This document shows, piece after piece, positions 7,950 through 17,375 of a DNA stretch of 64,000 nt. The position numbers and the translations under genes are program-made. The DNA lies in NCBI GenBank assembly GCA_020073375.1, contig JAIQFG010000059.1, forward strand, positions 1 through 64,000, read 5' to 3'. The first letter of the stretch is position 1. Each line of letters starts with the position of its first letter. The notes beneath the pieces were generated by a model, which saw only the letters and a list, made by a program, of their open reading frames with translations, was not told the origin of the DNA and searched no databases. This DNA comes from Terriglobia bacterium (lineage in GTDB: Bacteria; Acidobacteriota; Terriglobia; Acidiferrales; UBA7541).

Positions 7950-9283
7950 AATTCCCGCCGCTTCACCATCACGCGGATCCCGCTCTTCGGCCGCAGCGTC
8001 ACTGATGGCAGCATTTCGATCGTCTGCCCCGGAACCACATCGAGCTGAAACTGCTGCGCGATCGTCGCCAGCAGCAGCACCGCCTCCATCATCGCGAACC
8101 CGGCCCCGATGCACACTCGCGGGCCGCCGCCGAACGGAAAATACGCGAATCGCGGCAGCGCGCTGCTGCGCGCGTCGTTGACATTCCAGCGCTCCGGATC
8201 GAATGCCTCGGGGTCGGGAAAATATCGTGCGTCCTTGTGCAGGATCAGCTGCGACATCAGCACATTCGTCCCCGCCGGCAATTCGTATTCGCCCAGGCGG
8301 AACGGCGCCAGCGCCCGCCGCCCGATGATCCACACCGGAGGGTACAGCCGCATCGCTTCCCGCAGCACCATGTCCGTGTAAACAAGCCGCGGGATATCGG
8401 CCGGAGTGGGCGTTCTGCCGCCAAGCACGGAGCGCAATTCTTCATTCAACTTTTCGGCGGCTTTGGGATGCCGTCCAAGCAGCAGCCACGTCCAGGTGAG
8501 CACGTTCGCCGTGGTTTCATGACCGGCCAAAAACAGAGTAATGACTTCGTCGTGCAACTGGCGGTCGGTCATGCCTTTGCCTTCGTCGTCCTGCGCCTGC
8601 AGCATCACGCTCAGCAGGTCGCCGGACAACTGGCCGCCCGCGCGCCGCTGCCGGATAATTCCGTAAATCACTTTGTCGAGCTGCTTCACCGCGCGCTGCA
8701 ACCGGCTGGTGGTGGGGATGGGAACGAACTTGGGTAGCAGGAACGCAAACCCCGCCTGCCGCATGAATTTTCCCATCAATACATCGAGCGCCGCCGTCAC
8801 GTCCCCTGCTTCGCGAGAAACGTCGGTGTCGAACAGCGTCTTGGCCACGATGTCCAGCGTCAGCCGCATCATCGCTTCGTGAACGTCCAATTCCTGTCCG
8901 TCAGCCCAACCCGCCATCGTGCGCCGCGTGAATTCCACCATGACTTCCGCGTATCCCGCGATGCGCTGCTGGTGAAACGCCGGCTGCACCAGCTTCCGCT
9001 GCCGCCGCCAGAATTCCCCCTCGCTGGTCAGCAGGCCGTTGCCAAGCACGCGCCGCAGGGCGCGATAGTCTTTCGATTTCTCAAAATTCGCGCTCTGCGT
9101 CACCAGCACCGATTCGATAAAGTCCGGCCGGTTCACAAAACACATCGGCACGCCCAGAAAGCGCAGAAATACGATGTCGCCGAATTCACGCACGCATCGG
9201 GTGAAGTAGCCGACGGCGTCGCCGCGCGGCTCAAACACGTTTCCGAACAGGGGATAGCCCTTGGGTCCAGGCGGCAGGTTCAA
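7943..9283 (-). CDS. Cytochrome P450
   Basis: A haem-thiolate monooxygenase of about 446 residues, soluble (no membrane anchor visible). It begins with the proline-rich PPGPKGYPLFGN. The I-helix oxygen-binding motif is LFLAGHETTANV, the K-helix ExxR is LREAMRLYPPVW, and the haem-ligand loop is FPFGGGPRVCIG. The substrate cannot be assigned. The ORF track extends to 9424, but that would overlap the upstream MetE-like gene by 100 bases. The TTG at 9283, preceded by CAGGAG 12 bases upstream, avoids this and gives a normal N-terminus. The TAG stop lies in the foot of a palindromic repeat. No ferredoxin or reductase gene is adjacent. Confidence 0.92.
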   Translation of the reverse strand: MNLPPGPKGYPLFGNVFEPRGDAVGYFTRCVREFGDIVFLRFLGVPMCFVNRPDFIESVLVTQSANFEKSKDYRALRRVLGNGLLTSEGEFWRRQRKLVQPAFHQQRIAGYAEVMVEFTRRTMAGWADGQELDVHEAMMRLTLDIVAKTLFDTDVSREAGDVTAALDVLMGKFMRQAGFAFLLPKFVPIPTTSRLQRAVKQLDKVIYGIIRQRRAGGQLSGDLLSVMLQAQDDEGKGMTDRQLHDEVITLFLAGHETTANVLTWTWLLLGRHPKAAEKLNEELRSVLGGRTPTPADIPRLVYTDMVLREAMRLYPPVWIIGRRALAPFRLGEYELPAGTNVLMSQLILHKDARYFPDPEAFDPERWNVNDARSSALPRFAYFPFGGGPRVCIGAGFAMMEAVLLLATIAQQFQLDVVPGQTIEMLPSVTLRPKSGIRVMVKRREFQ

Positions 9284-9323
9284 TGCTGCGGATTTCTCCT
9301 GAAGATTCGAATGGATGTCGTCA

Positions 9324-10409
9324 CTAGCTCCTGCCCCAGACTTCGCGCGCAGTTTCCGCAACCAGCCGCAGCTTGGCTTCCTGCTCGGCCTCGGTAACCA
9401 GATTCCCTTCCCAAGTGGACGCAAAGCCGCATTGCGGGCTCAGGGCGAGGCGTTCGAGCGGCAGGAACCTCTCTGCCTCATGAATCCGGCGTTTGAGCTC
9501 GTCCTTGCTTTCCAGCGCCGCTTTCTTCGAACTCACCAGTCCCAGCACCACGGTTCTGTCCTGCGGCACCTTGGCCAGCGGTTCAAATCCTCCCGAGCGA
9601 TCGTCGTCGAATTCGAGCAGGAACCTTTGGAATTTCGTATTCTGGAAAACTTTCGTGATCGGGGCATAGTCTCCGGAGGCATAGAACTTGCTCTGGTTGT
9701 TTCCCCGGCACAGGTGCAGCCCAAAGCTAATGCCGTGATGGCCGCCAATCACGGCGTTGTCCATCTCGATGGAAAGGTCCAGCAGGCGGTCGGGATCCGA
9801 GCCGCGCTTGCGATAACCCTCGCGAATCCCGGCGTCGATGAGCGCGGCGTACTGCGGCGAATCGATTTGAATGTAAGTGCACCCCAGGCGGATGAGTTCC
9901 ACCACCTCGTCGCGCAGCAAATCCACCAGGTCGGCCAGGAAGGCGTCCACGGTGGGATAAGCGGCGCCGGATTTGGCCGCGTCATAATACGCCGCCGCCT
10001 GCTGCGCGCTGATGAACGTGGCCTTGGCCGGATGATCGGTCCGCGCGCGCACATAGGTGAACTCCTCCGCGCACATCGGCCGCTTGCGGCGCATCTTCGA
10101 CACCACCACGGGCCGCGGCTGGCTGACTTCCTCCCCCTGCTCGTTGCGAAATGGAATCGACCACCCTCCGTACTTGTCAAATCCCTCCACGGCGTCGGTC
10201 AAATGCCCCCAGAAAGCGTACCGGCGCATTTCGCCGTCGGTAAGGACGTCAATTCCGGTGCGCAACTGCATTTCGATGGCCGCATTCACCGAGCGGTCCT
10301 CGATGCGCTTGAATTCCACGTCCGTCAAATCCCCCGCCTCGAACTGTTCCCGGGCCTGCTTCAGATAATTGGGGCGCAAAAGACTGCCGACCACGTCACT
10401 TCGGTACAT
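9324..10409 (-). CDS. MetE-like cobalamin-independent methyltransferase (short form)
   Basis: A single-barrel homologue of the catalytic C-terminal domain of cobalamin-independent methionine synthase (UROD/MetE fold), 361 residues from the chosen ATG at 10409, which has AAGGAG six bases upstream. It starts with SDVVGSLLRP, and TDGEMRR is conserved. The four zinc-site positions are visible: His and Cys in GLHLCRGN, Glu in LLEFDDDR, and Cys in LSPQCGF. The N-terminal folate-binding half of full MetE is absent, so the methyl donor may be something other than methyl-tetrahydropteroylpolyglutamate; archaeal and many bacterial short MetE proteins have a corrinoid protein or small-molecule donor. 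The P450 gene follows 40 bases downstream. Confidence 0.88.
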   Translation of the reverse strand: MYRSDVVGSLLRPNYLKQAREQFEAGDLTDVEFKRIEDRSVNAAIEMQLRTGIDVLTDGEMRRYAFWGHLTDAVEGFDKYGGWSIPFRNEQGEEVSQPRPVVVSKMRRKRPMCAEEFTYVRARTDHPAKATFISAQQAAAYYDAAKSGAAYPTVDAFLADLVDLLRDEVVELIRLGCTYIQIDSPQYAALIDAGIREGYRKRGSDPDRLLDLSIEMDNAVIGGHHGISFGLHLCRGNNQSKFYASGDYAPITKVFQNTKFQRFLLEFDDDRSGGFEPLAKVPQDRTVVLGLVSSKKAALESKDELKRRIHEAERFLPLERLALSPQCGFASTWEGNLVTEAEQEAKLRLVAETAREVWGRS

Positions 10410-10735
10410 GCGGGACTCCTTATTGGGGCGCTGCCCAGGCGATTGCGGGGCGGCAAACAGCGCGAGTATAGCACCGGGACGATGCACACCGCATGGCAGA
10501 GGGTGATGGGACCATGATTGGTCCGGAAAGGGCCGATTCAGCATCTTGTAGGCTCAAAAACTCGCTGTCTTGGCGTGTCAAAACCCATTCCTTAACTTTA
10601 TTTTCAAATCCGAGTAACAAAAATAACGAATTTGCACAATAAGATGTGTTGGACTACCATTTGAACCGCTACCTGTAGGCCGGGAACAGAATTTGGGGTG
10701 TGAACGGCCTTGCAGAGTAGACCAAAGAAGGGGGT
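10410..10735. other. Divergent intergenic region, no gene seen
   Basis: This stretch separates the MetE-like gene from the divergent TonB-dependent receptor gene. It holds a palindrome GGACCATGATTGGTCC at 10509-10524 (6-bp arms, 4-base centre) that could be an operator, and an AT-richer stretch at 10555-10660 that probably holds the receptor promoter. No riboswitch fold was recognised. Confidence 0.5.
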
Positions 10736-10744
10736 GTGGAAGAT

Positions 10745-13700
10745 ATGAAACATTTAACGAGTATTTGTGTGCGTTTGGGGCTCACCGGGCTCGCAATTCT
10801 CCTGCTGCTGGGCGGATTCTCCGCCGCGGCGTTCGCCCAAAGCGCCACCGGCACAATCGCCGGAACCGTAACCGACCCGAAGGGCCTCGCGGTGGACGGC
10901 GCGAACGTGGTCGTGAAAAACATCGACACAGGGATCGAAACTCCGCAGACCACGAATGGTTCCGGAATCTACAATGCGCCGTTTCTGCAACCGGGAAATT
11001 ATGAAGTCACGATCAGTAAGGACGGTTTCCAGTCCGTGATCACCAAACAGGTGGTCGTCCACGTGGGTGAAAAAGCGACCATCGACTCACAGTTGGCGCT
11101 GGCCGGACAGCAAAGCTCCATCACGGTGACCACGGAAGCCCCGGTGCTGGATACCGAAAAGACCGAACAATCCCAAACCGTGAGCCAGACGCAGGTGCAA
11201 GGGCTGCCGCTTGTCGCCCGCCGCTGGGAAAATTTCGTACTGCTTACTCCCGCGGTGACCACCGATGGAGCCAGCGGCCTGAGCAGCTTCCGCGGAATTT
11301 CCGGCCTGTACAACAACAACTCCGTCGATGGAGCAAACAACACGCAAGCTTTCTTCTCCGAGGCCCGCGGGCGCGCCATTATTGTCGCCTATGTCTACAG
11401 CCCGGATTCGATCAAGGAATTTGAAGTCAGCGCCAGCAATTACAGCGCTGAATTCGGCCAAGCCGCCGGCGGGACCGTGAACGCGGTCACTCGCTCCGGC
11501 ACCAACGACCTCCACGGTGATCTCTTTTGGAATTTGCGCTACCCCTCGCTGAACGCGCTCGATCCCCTCGGGAAATCCAGAGGGATCTTTACGCAGACCG
11601 TGCACCAACAGAACCAGTATGGCGGCAGCGTAGGTGCGCCAATCGTGAAGGATAAACTGTTTTTCTTCGGGACTTACGATGGGTTCCGCAAAGTGAATCC
11701 CATCCTGTATACCTCCACGGAGACCAATGCCCAAATCAACGGATTTACTTGCCCTGCATCCCTGCCGGTTGGCGGCACGGCGTGCGCGAACGCAAAGGGT
11801 TTCCTCACGAATTCACTTCTGGGGGCGTTCGCTCGGAACTTGAAGCAGGATGTCTTTTTGGGGAAACTGGATTACCAGTTGAACCAGAACAATCACTTGA
11901 ATGCCGTTTTTAACTGGCAAAATTGGGGCGAACCGGACGGATACAACACCGCGCCGACAGTGAACAACGGCGGCGTGACCCAAAACGGCCAGGGTGGAAC
12001 GCATGAGCGTTTCTTTATCGCCAACTGGAACACGACCATCTCAGCAAACAAAGTGAACGAGTTTCGTTTCCAATGGGGGCGCGATTTTGAATTTGACAGC
12101 ACAAATGGGCCAGGTCCCTCTGTTTCCATAACCAACCTCGCCGCCTATGGAGAGACGTCGGCCCTTCCCCGGCCGGCATTTCCGGACGAACATCGGCTCC
12201 AGTTTTCCGACAATTTTTCAATCGTGAAGGGAACGCACGTGATCAAGATGGGAGTAGACGTGAACTTGATTCACGAATTGTTGGTCAACCTCTTTCAGGG
12301 CGATGGAAGCTATAGCTATACCACAACAAGCGCTTTCGACGGCTGCCCCGGCGCCGGAGGGGCCAATAATGGTGCGAATGCGGCATTCTGCCGGTGGTTA
12401 GACGATGCGATAGGAGTCGCGCCAGTCGGCGACGCCCTGCTCGGAAAACACTGGTCAAGCTTCACTCAGGTCAACGATCCGATCACGCATGTCGGAAAAG
12501 ACGATTTTTATAACGACGACTTCGCGGCCTATGTGGAAGATACTTGGAAGGTGCGGCCGAGCCTGTCGTTAAATCTCGGCGTCCGCTACGACCTGCAGCA
12601 TATTCCCGCTCCTCCGCAGCCAAATACGGCTTCCCCCCTGCTGACCCTTTTCACGTCGACCCTGAATAACGACAAGAACAACATTGCTCCAAGAATTGGC
12701 TTCTCCTGGCAATTCGCTAAGGATACCGTCCTCCGCGGAGGCTATGGAATCTTCTACGGAAAAACTTCAAACAGCACGTATTACGCATTGCGCGTGGAAA
12801 ACGGCGTCTTCCAGCAGACCTTCGCTGGGTGCTTGCCAACGACCTGCGGGCCCACATTTCCCAATGTGTTCTTCACTCCGCCCGGGCCCGCTGTGGCGGC
12901 TCCGTTCTCGGGCGCTCTGACTCCGGTGGTAGCTCTTCCCGCAGGAGGACTACCTTCGAACTCTGCGGCGGCGCACGGGATGACGCCGGACTTCGTCAAT
13001 CCGGCCGCACACGAAGCGGAATTGACGATCGAACGCCAACTGCCCGGTCGGATGTCGATTTCCGCCACTTACCTGTTGACTCGTGGACTTCACCTGCCCG
13101 CTAGCTTCGATGCGAACGTCGACCCGGTAAATGGCAAGACATCCGTGACGTATAACGTTCTAAATTCGTCCGGCGCAGTAGCAACGACCGCTACCGTGCC
13201 TTTTTACACGCAGCGCCTCGAACCTCAGACGGGTGCGATCCTCAACCAGTACAGCGTCATCAACTCCTGGTACAACGGACTGGTCCTCACTCTGCGCAAG
13301 CCGTTCAGCCATGACGTGGAGTTTGTGTTCAACTACACCTTCAGCAAAGCCCTTGATGACGGCCAAACCTCTGGGACCAACGGCACGTTTTTCGGCACCG
13401 ACGCCGTACTGGATCCATATAACCTGAAGCAGGACTATTCCCGTTCCGACCTTGATCAACGGCATAGGTTCGTTGGCAGCGTTGTTTGGCAGCCCACTTA
13501 TGGAAGGAATCTTTCAAACGCCGTTGCCCGGCAATTGGCGGATGGATGGACTTTGTCCGGAATCGTCACTTCGGCGACGGGTCAACCCTATGCGGCGAAC
13601 ATTGGAACCTCTGTCATTACTCCGCCCAATCCAGCAGGTGGCGCAAACCTGAAGCAACTTCCCGGCGATGGGGGCATGACCGGCGCCGAGATCAGTACGT

Positions 13701-14044
13701 TCGCCGGACCGACCGGTGGACGCGCATCGTGGCTTCCTCGAAATCCTGCGACTCTAACCCGATTCACCGATGTCGACTTCCGATTGGGCCGGGCGATTTC
13801 TTTCCGTGAAAAGTACCGGTTCAATTTCACGATCGATGCTTTTAACCTGTTTAACAGTACGATCATCAGCCAGGCGAATAGCACCGCGTTTACTTACTTG
13901 GCTCCGGGTTCCGGTGCCTGCCCAGGTGCCCCGAGCATCAACGGATGCTTCACTCCTTCCGCCACCTTTGGCAGTCCAACCACAACCTCCGGGTCGCTCT
14001 ACGGCGCGCGCCAGCTGCAGATCGGCGCGAAGTTCGAGTTCTAA
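10745..14044 (+). CDS. TonB-dependent receptor, Oar-type, with carboxypeptidase-regulatory domain
   Basis: An outer-membrane protein of about 1100 residues, the class greatly expanded in Acidobacteriota. From the ATG at 10745 there is a signal peptide (MKHLTS...AAAFAQ), then a carboxypeptidase-regulatory-like beta sandwich (GTIAGTVTDPKG to about residue 110), a plug domain (about 130-245; FRGISGLYNNNSVDGANN and YSAEFGQAAGGTVNAVTRSG are typical), and a large beta barrel that ends in the outer-membrane C-terminal phenylalanine (IGAKFEF). A GTG nine bases earlier is the ORF-track start. The ligand is unknown; related proteins import glycans, peptides or siderophores. A strong intrinsic terminator follows 30 bases downstream. 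Asn/Thr-rich codon use and lower GC distinguish it from the housekeeping genes. Confidence 0.93.
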   Translation: MKHLTSICVRLGLTGLAILLLLGGFSAAAFAQSATGTIAGTVTDPKGLAVDGANVVVKNIDTGIETPQTTNGSGIYNAPFLQPGNYEVTISKDGFQSVITKQVVVHVGEKATIDSQLALAGQQSSITVTTEAPVLDTEKTEQSQTVSQTQVQGLPLVARRWENFVLLTPAVTTDGASGLSSFRGISGLYNNNSVDGANNTQAFFSEARGRAIIVAYVYSPDSIKEFEVSASNYSAEFGQAAGGTVNAVTRSGTNDLHGDLFWNLRYPSLNALDPLGKSRGIFTQTVHQQNQYGGSVGAPIVKDKLFFFGTYDGFRKVNPILYTSTETNAQINGFTCPASLPVGGTACANAKGFLTNSLLGAFARNLKQDVFLGKLDYQLNQNNHLNAVFNWQNWGEPDGYNTAPTVNNGGVTQNGQGGTHERFFIANWNTTISANKVNEFRFQWGRDFEFDSTNGPGPSVSITNLAAYGETSALPRPAFPDEHRLQFSDNFSIVKGTHVIKMGVDVNLIHELLVNLFQGDGSYSYTTTSAFDGCPGAGGANNGANAAFCRWLDDAIGVAPVGDALLGKHWSSFTQVNDPITHVGKDDFYNDDFAAYVEDTWKVRPSLSLNLGVRYDLQHIPAPPQPNTASPLLTLFTSTLNNDKNNIAPRIGFSWQFAKDTVLRGGYGIFYGKTSNSTYYALRVENGVFQQTFAGCLPTTCGPTFPNVFFTPPGPAVAAPFSGALTPVVALPAGGLPSNSAAAHGMTPDFVNPAAHEAELTIERQLPGRMSISATYLLTRGLHLPASFDANVDPVNGKTSVTYNVLNSSGAVATTATVPFYTQRLEPQTGAILNQYSVINSWYNGLVLTLRKPFSHDVEFVFNYTFSKALDDGQTSGTNGTFFGTDAVLDPYNLKQDYSRSDLDQRHRFVGSVVWQPTYGRNLSNAVARQLADGWTLSGIVTSATGQPYAANIGTSVITPPNPAGGANLKQLPGDGGMTGAEISTFAGPTGGRASWLPRNPATLTRFTDVDFRLGRAISFREKYRFNFTIDAFNLFNSTIISQANSTAFTYLAPGSGACPGAPSINGCFTPSATFGSPTTTSGSLYGARQLQIGAKFEF

Positions 14045-14074
14045 TCGGCGGTTTCGTCCGAGCAACCAACCAGC

Positions 14075-14107
14075 GGCGCCCCAAGCTATCGGGGCGCCGT
14101 TTTTTTT
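14075..14107 (+). terminator. Intrinsic terminator after the TonB-dependent receptor
   Basis: A perfect 8-bp GC stem, GGCGCCCC/GGGGCGCC, with an 8-base loop is followed by GTTTTTTTT. It lies 30 bases after the receptor stop codon. Confidence 0.92.
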
Positions 14108-14168
14108 GAGGGGTGATGCGACGCTGGCTGAGCAGGATGCGAAGTGGGCCCCTGCGGGGCCGGGTTCA

Positions 14169-14269
14169 GTAGCACAGCCACTCCTGGCTGTGTGGTTTTT
14201 GCAATTGTGCCGGCATTGGCTGCGCTTGTTTGGTCTACAAGGGCACACAGCCAGGAGTGGCTGTGCTAC
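14169..14269. repeat. GTAG-type REP doublet, CACAGCC family
   Basis: GTAG plus the hairpin CACAGCCACTCCTGGCTGTG on the left. The reverse complement, ending CTAC, is on the right, about 50 bases apart. It lies between a terminator and the convergent PD40 gene. Confidence 0.93.
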
Positions 14270-14323
14270 TCAATCCGTTGCGCAGGCTGTAAGAGCGCCA
14301 CAATCAGGCGCGCCTTTTTGAAC

Positions 14324-15436
14324 TCACTCCGCCCAATCAGCAATAAAAATATTCGTCTCGTGCGGGGCTTTCCCGTTGCGGTTGGAGGCCCACACCAGGC
14401 GCTTGCCGTCGGAGGAGAACATCGGGAACGCGTCGAAGTCGGGGTGATAGGTGATCTGCTCCAGGCCGGTGCCGTCTGCGCTGATCGAGTAGAGATCGAA
14501 GCCGCTGGGATCTTTCTGGTTCGCCAGGTTCGAGGCGAAAACGATGCGCTTGCCGTCGGGGAAAAAATACGGGGCGAAGTTCGCGGCGCCATTGTGCGTG
14601 ATCTGGCGTTTGTGGCTGCCGTCGGCGTCCATCACCCAGATTTCCAGGTTGCCGGGGCGGATCAATCCGCGAGAGAGCAAATCCTTGTAGTCGGCGACGG
14701 CTTCGGGCGTCTTGGGCTGCTCGGAACGGTAGACGATTTTCTTGCCGTCATAGGAAAAGAAAGCGCCGCCGTCATAGCCCAGTTCGTGCGTCAACTGGCG
14801 GACGTCCGTGCCGTCGGCGTTCATCGTGTAGATTTCCAGGTCGCCGTTGCGCGTGGAGGTGAAGACAATTTTCTTGCCGTCGCGGCTGAATGTGGATTCG
14901 GCGTTATAGCTGCCGGGAGAATTGGTGAGGCGGCGCAGGTCAGTGCCGTCGGGCCTGGCGGTGTAAATCTGGTAGGAGCTGTAAATCGGCCAGACGTAGC
15001 CGCGCGAGTAATCGGGGCGCGGGGGGCACTCGGCGCCGGCTTCGTGCGTCGAGGAAAACAGGATGCGGTTGCCGGCGGGGAAAAAGTATCCGCAGGTTGT
15101 TCTGCCCTTGCCCGTGCTGACGAGTTTCGGCGCGGCGGGCTTGCCGTCTGGCGTATCGACCGGCATGGTGTACATCTGGTCGCAAGCGACGCCCTCGCCC
15201 GAATGCATGAAGATCAGGGATTTGTCGTCGGCGGAAAAATAGGCCTCGGCGTTGGTGCCGCCGAAAGTGAGCTGGCGGACGTTGCGCAAGTGCTTTTCGC
15301 CGGGGACGGTGAGCGATGCGGGCGCGGAATTCGCGGCGCTTCCCGTGCCGGGCGCCTGCGAGTAAGTCACCAGAGCCGCGGACGCGGCAAGCAACGAAAG
15401 AAAGAGCGCGGGCCGCAGAATTTTCGTTCCAGCCAT
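14324..15436 (-). CDS. PD40/TolB-like beta-propeller protein, exported
   Basis: A 370-residue protein with an N-terminal signal sequence (ILRPALFLSLLAASAALVTYS) and repeated PD40 blades of the form SxDGKKIVFxS...(E/Q)IYTMNADGTDxRQLT, seen at least six times between residues 50 and 365. Such propellers act in the periplasm as protein-interaction or peptidase-accessory modules. It lies 14 bases downstream of the broken M28 peptidase gene and was presumably co-transcribed with it. No catalytic domain is present. It resembles the propeller half of TolB but lacks the TolB N-terminal domain. Confidence 0.87.
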   Translation of the reverse strand: MAGTKILRPALFLSLLAASAALVTYSQAPGTGSAANSAPASLTVPGEKHLRNVRQLTFGGTNAEAYFSADDKSLIFMHSGEGVACDQMYTMPVDTPDGKPAAPKLVSTGKGRTTCGYFFPAGNRILFSSTHEAGAECPPRPDYSRGYVWPIYSSYQIYTARPDGTDLRRLTNSPGSYNAESTFSRDGKKIVFTSTRNGDLEIYTMNADGTDVRQLTHELGYDGGAFFSYDGKKIVYRSEQPKTPEAVADYKDLLSRGLIRPGNLEIWVMDADGSHKRQITHNGAANFAPYFFPDGKRIVFASNLANQKDPSGFDLYSISADGTGLEQITYHPDFDAFPMFSSDGKRLVWASNRNGKAPHETNIFIADWAE

Positions 15437-15450
15437 GGATTTCCCTCGAT

Positions 15451-17203
15451 CTATTTTCGTTGTTCCAGTTTCACTTGCGCGCTCACGGGCTTTCCTTCGC
15501 GCAGCACTTTCACGTCGACCACGTCGCCGACCTTGCTGCGGCGCAGCGCATCGGTGAAATCGTACAAATTGTGGATGGGCACGGCGCCGAACTGCACAAG
15601 GACATCGCCCGGCTTGAACCCGGCCTTGGCCGCGGGCGATCCGGGACGCACGTCGGAAAATTTGACGCCGTCGGTTTCCTGCCCGAAATCGGGAACCGAT
15701 CCGAAGTAGGGCCCGTAGCCTCCGCCGCCTCCGCTGGTCGCGTGCGCCGCCTGCTGGTCTTCCGCGACCGAGACGAACGCCACGCGCTGCGCTTCGGAGT
15801 CCAGCTTCATGGCCACGTCATCGACGAAATCGAGCAGCCGGGCCGCGTCCGCCCCGTCAATTTTCTCCCAGGTGTCGGAAGGCTTGTGGTAGTCCGAATG
15901 CAATCCCGAGAAAAAGAAAAGCACGGGAATTTTTTTGGCGACGAATGACCTTGCCGTCCTTGATGCGGCCGATCATGTCCATGTTGATCATGGCCACGGC
16001 TTTTTCCAGCGGAAGAGTCGGCGCATTCGCCCAGTGGGCCGAACCGAGCAGGCCGAGTTCTTCGCCCGCAAACGAACAGAACAGGATGCCGCGCGGAAGC
16101 TTTCCCTTCATGGGCGCAAAAAGCCGTGCGAGTTCCAGAACGCCTGCCGTGCCGGAGGCGTTATCGTCCGCGCCGGGATGCACTTTGCCGATTTGCGAGG
16201 GCGCGAGCGAATCGACGTTGCCGTAGCCCAGGTGATCGTAATGCGCGCCGATGATGATGAACTCGTCGGATTTGCCGGGCAGGTAGGCGAGCACGTTATT
16301 GACCGTGGCGCGCGTGCTCTCCACGCTCACGGCGAGCGAAATGCGCAGCGTCCCGGGAAACGCGAACGACGCCGGAGCGGTGGAGGAATTGATCTGATCT
16401 TGCGCGCCCTGCAGAGTCTTGCCCGCTGCCGCGAACCACGCGTTTGCTGCGTCGTTCCTGGCCTGCACGATCACGATGCCGGCGTTTTCCGGGCCATTCA
16501 CGCTGCCGAACCGAGTCAGCGCGTCTTCTTCGCCGTCAGCGAGTTTTCCATTCACCAGGATGACGGCCTTTGCGCCATGATTGCGCGCGTTGATCGCCTT
16601 CGTAATCAGCTGCGAATGCTCGGTCAGGCCGCCGCGCGGGGTTTTCGCCGAAAAGCCCAGCGGCTCGTAGCGCAGAATTACGACGATCTTGTCCTTCACG
16701 TCGAGGTGCGCGTAGTCGTCATAACCGAATTCCGGCGCGGTGGCGCCAAATCCGGCGAACACAATGGGGGCGGCAACTTCTGCGGAGGACGAAAAACTGA
16801 ACGGAACGAATTCCTGATTCAGTTTCAGTTGCTTTTTGGAAGCGCCGGTTTCCACTTCCAGCCGATTGGCGCCTTTCAGGACCGCTCCGGTGATCACCGT
16901 GAAGGGCTGGAAGAATCCCTTCGTGCCCGCCGGCTGCAGGCCGAGCAAACGATAGCGCTGCTCGATCAAATCGGCGGCCCGGACGATCCCCTTGGTGCCC
17001 GCGCCGCGGCCTTCCATCTGGGGAGTGGTGAGCGCCTTGACATCGGCGATGTAGCGGCCGGGATCGGCGGAATCCGCGGCGAGCCCGATGCCCGCTGCAA
17101 ACAGCGCAGACGCGCAAAGGAACCAAACTTTGCGCACGATCGAATGCCGCTGAAAACGCGCCACGGGAGAACGATCGACGCGGGTGAATTTGCGGTTGGC
17201 CAT
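15451..17203 (-). pseudogene. M28 metallopeptidase with PA and PDZ domains, deleted and frameshifted
   Basis: The N-terminal frame (ORF 15857-17263, likely start ATG 17203) has a signal peptide, a PA domain (about residues 110-250) and the M28 zinc motifs AHYDHLG, GADDNASG, AGEELGLLGS and INMDMIG. It then breaks after GRIKDGKV. A second frame (ORF 15451-15924) resumes at KKIPVLFFFSGLHSDYH and ends in a PDZ domain. Family members have roughly 60 residues between these points, including the SDH zinc-ligand histidine. That block is missing and the frame is shifted, so this reads as an inactivated secreted aminopeptidase or a collapsed assembly gap. An A7 run sits at the junction but cannot restore the lost block. 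Confidence 0.85.
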
Positions 17204-17250
17204 GGTGTCTTTCTGATCGTAATGCCGTGGCGATTTGACTGTCAAATCGA

Positions 17251-17375
17251 GTAGCGCAGCCACTCTTTATCCCGAGCCCCTGCGAGAGGCTGGCTGTAGG
17301 GGTTTCTGTGCTCCGCAAACATCATTGACCAAATTTCCACTGCAAAAACCACACAGCCAGGAGTGGCTGCGCTAC
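17251..17375. repeat. GTAG-type REP doublet, degenerate left arm
   Basis: The GTAG foot at 17251 is followed by a decayed CGCAGCC hairpin. The right arm CACAGCCAGGAGTGGCTGCG ends in CTAC, directly abutting the TGA stop of the receptor gene on the minus strand. It separates that receptor from the M28 remnant. Confidence 0.82.

Noticed and set aside
15925-15965. Programmed frameshift at the A7 run in the M28 gene
   Set aside because: A slip could join the frames but would not supply the roughly 60 missing residues with the zinc-ligand histidine.
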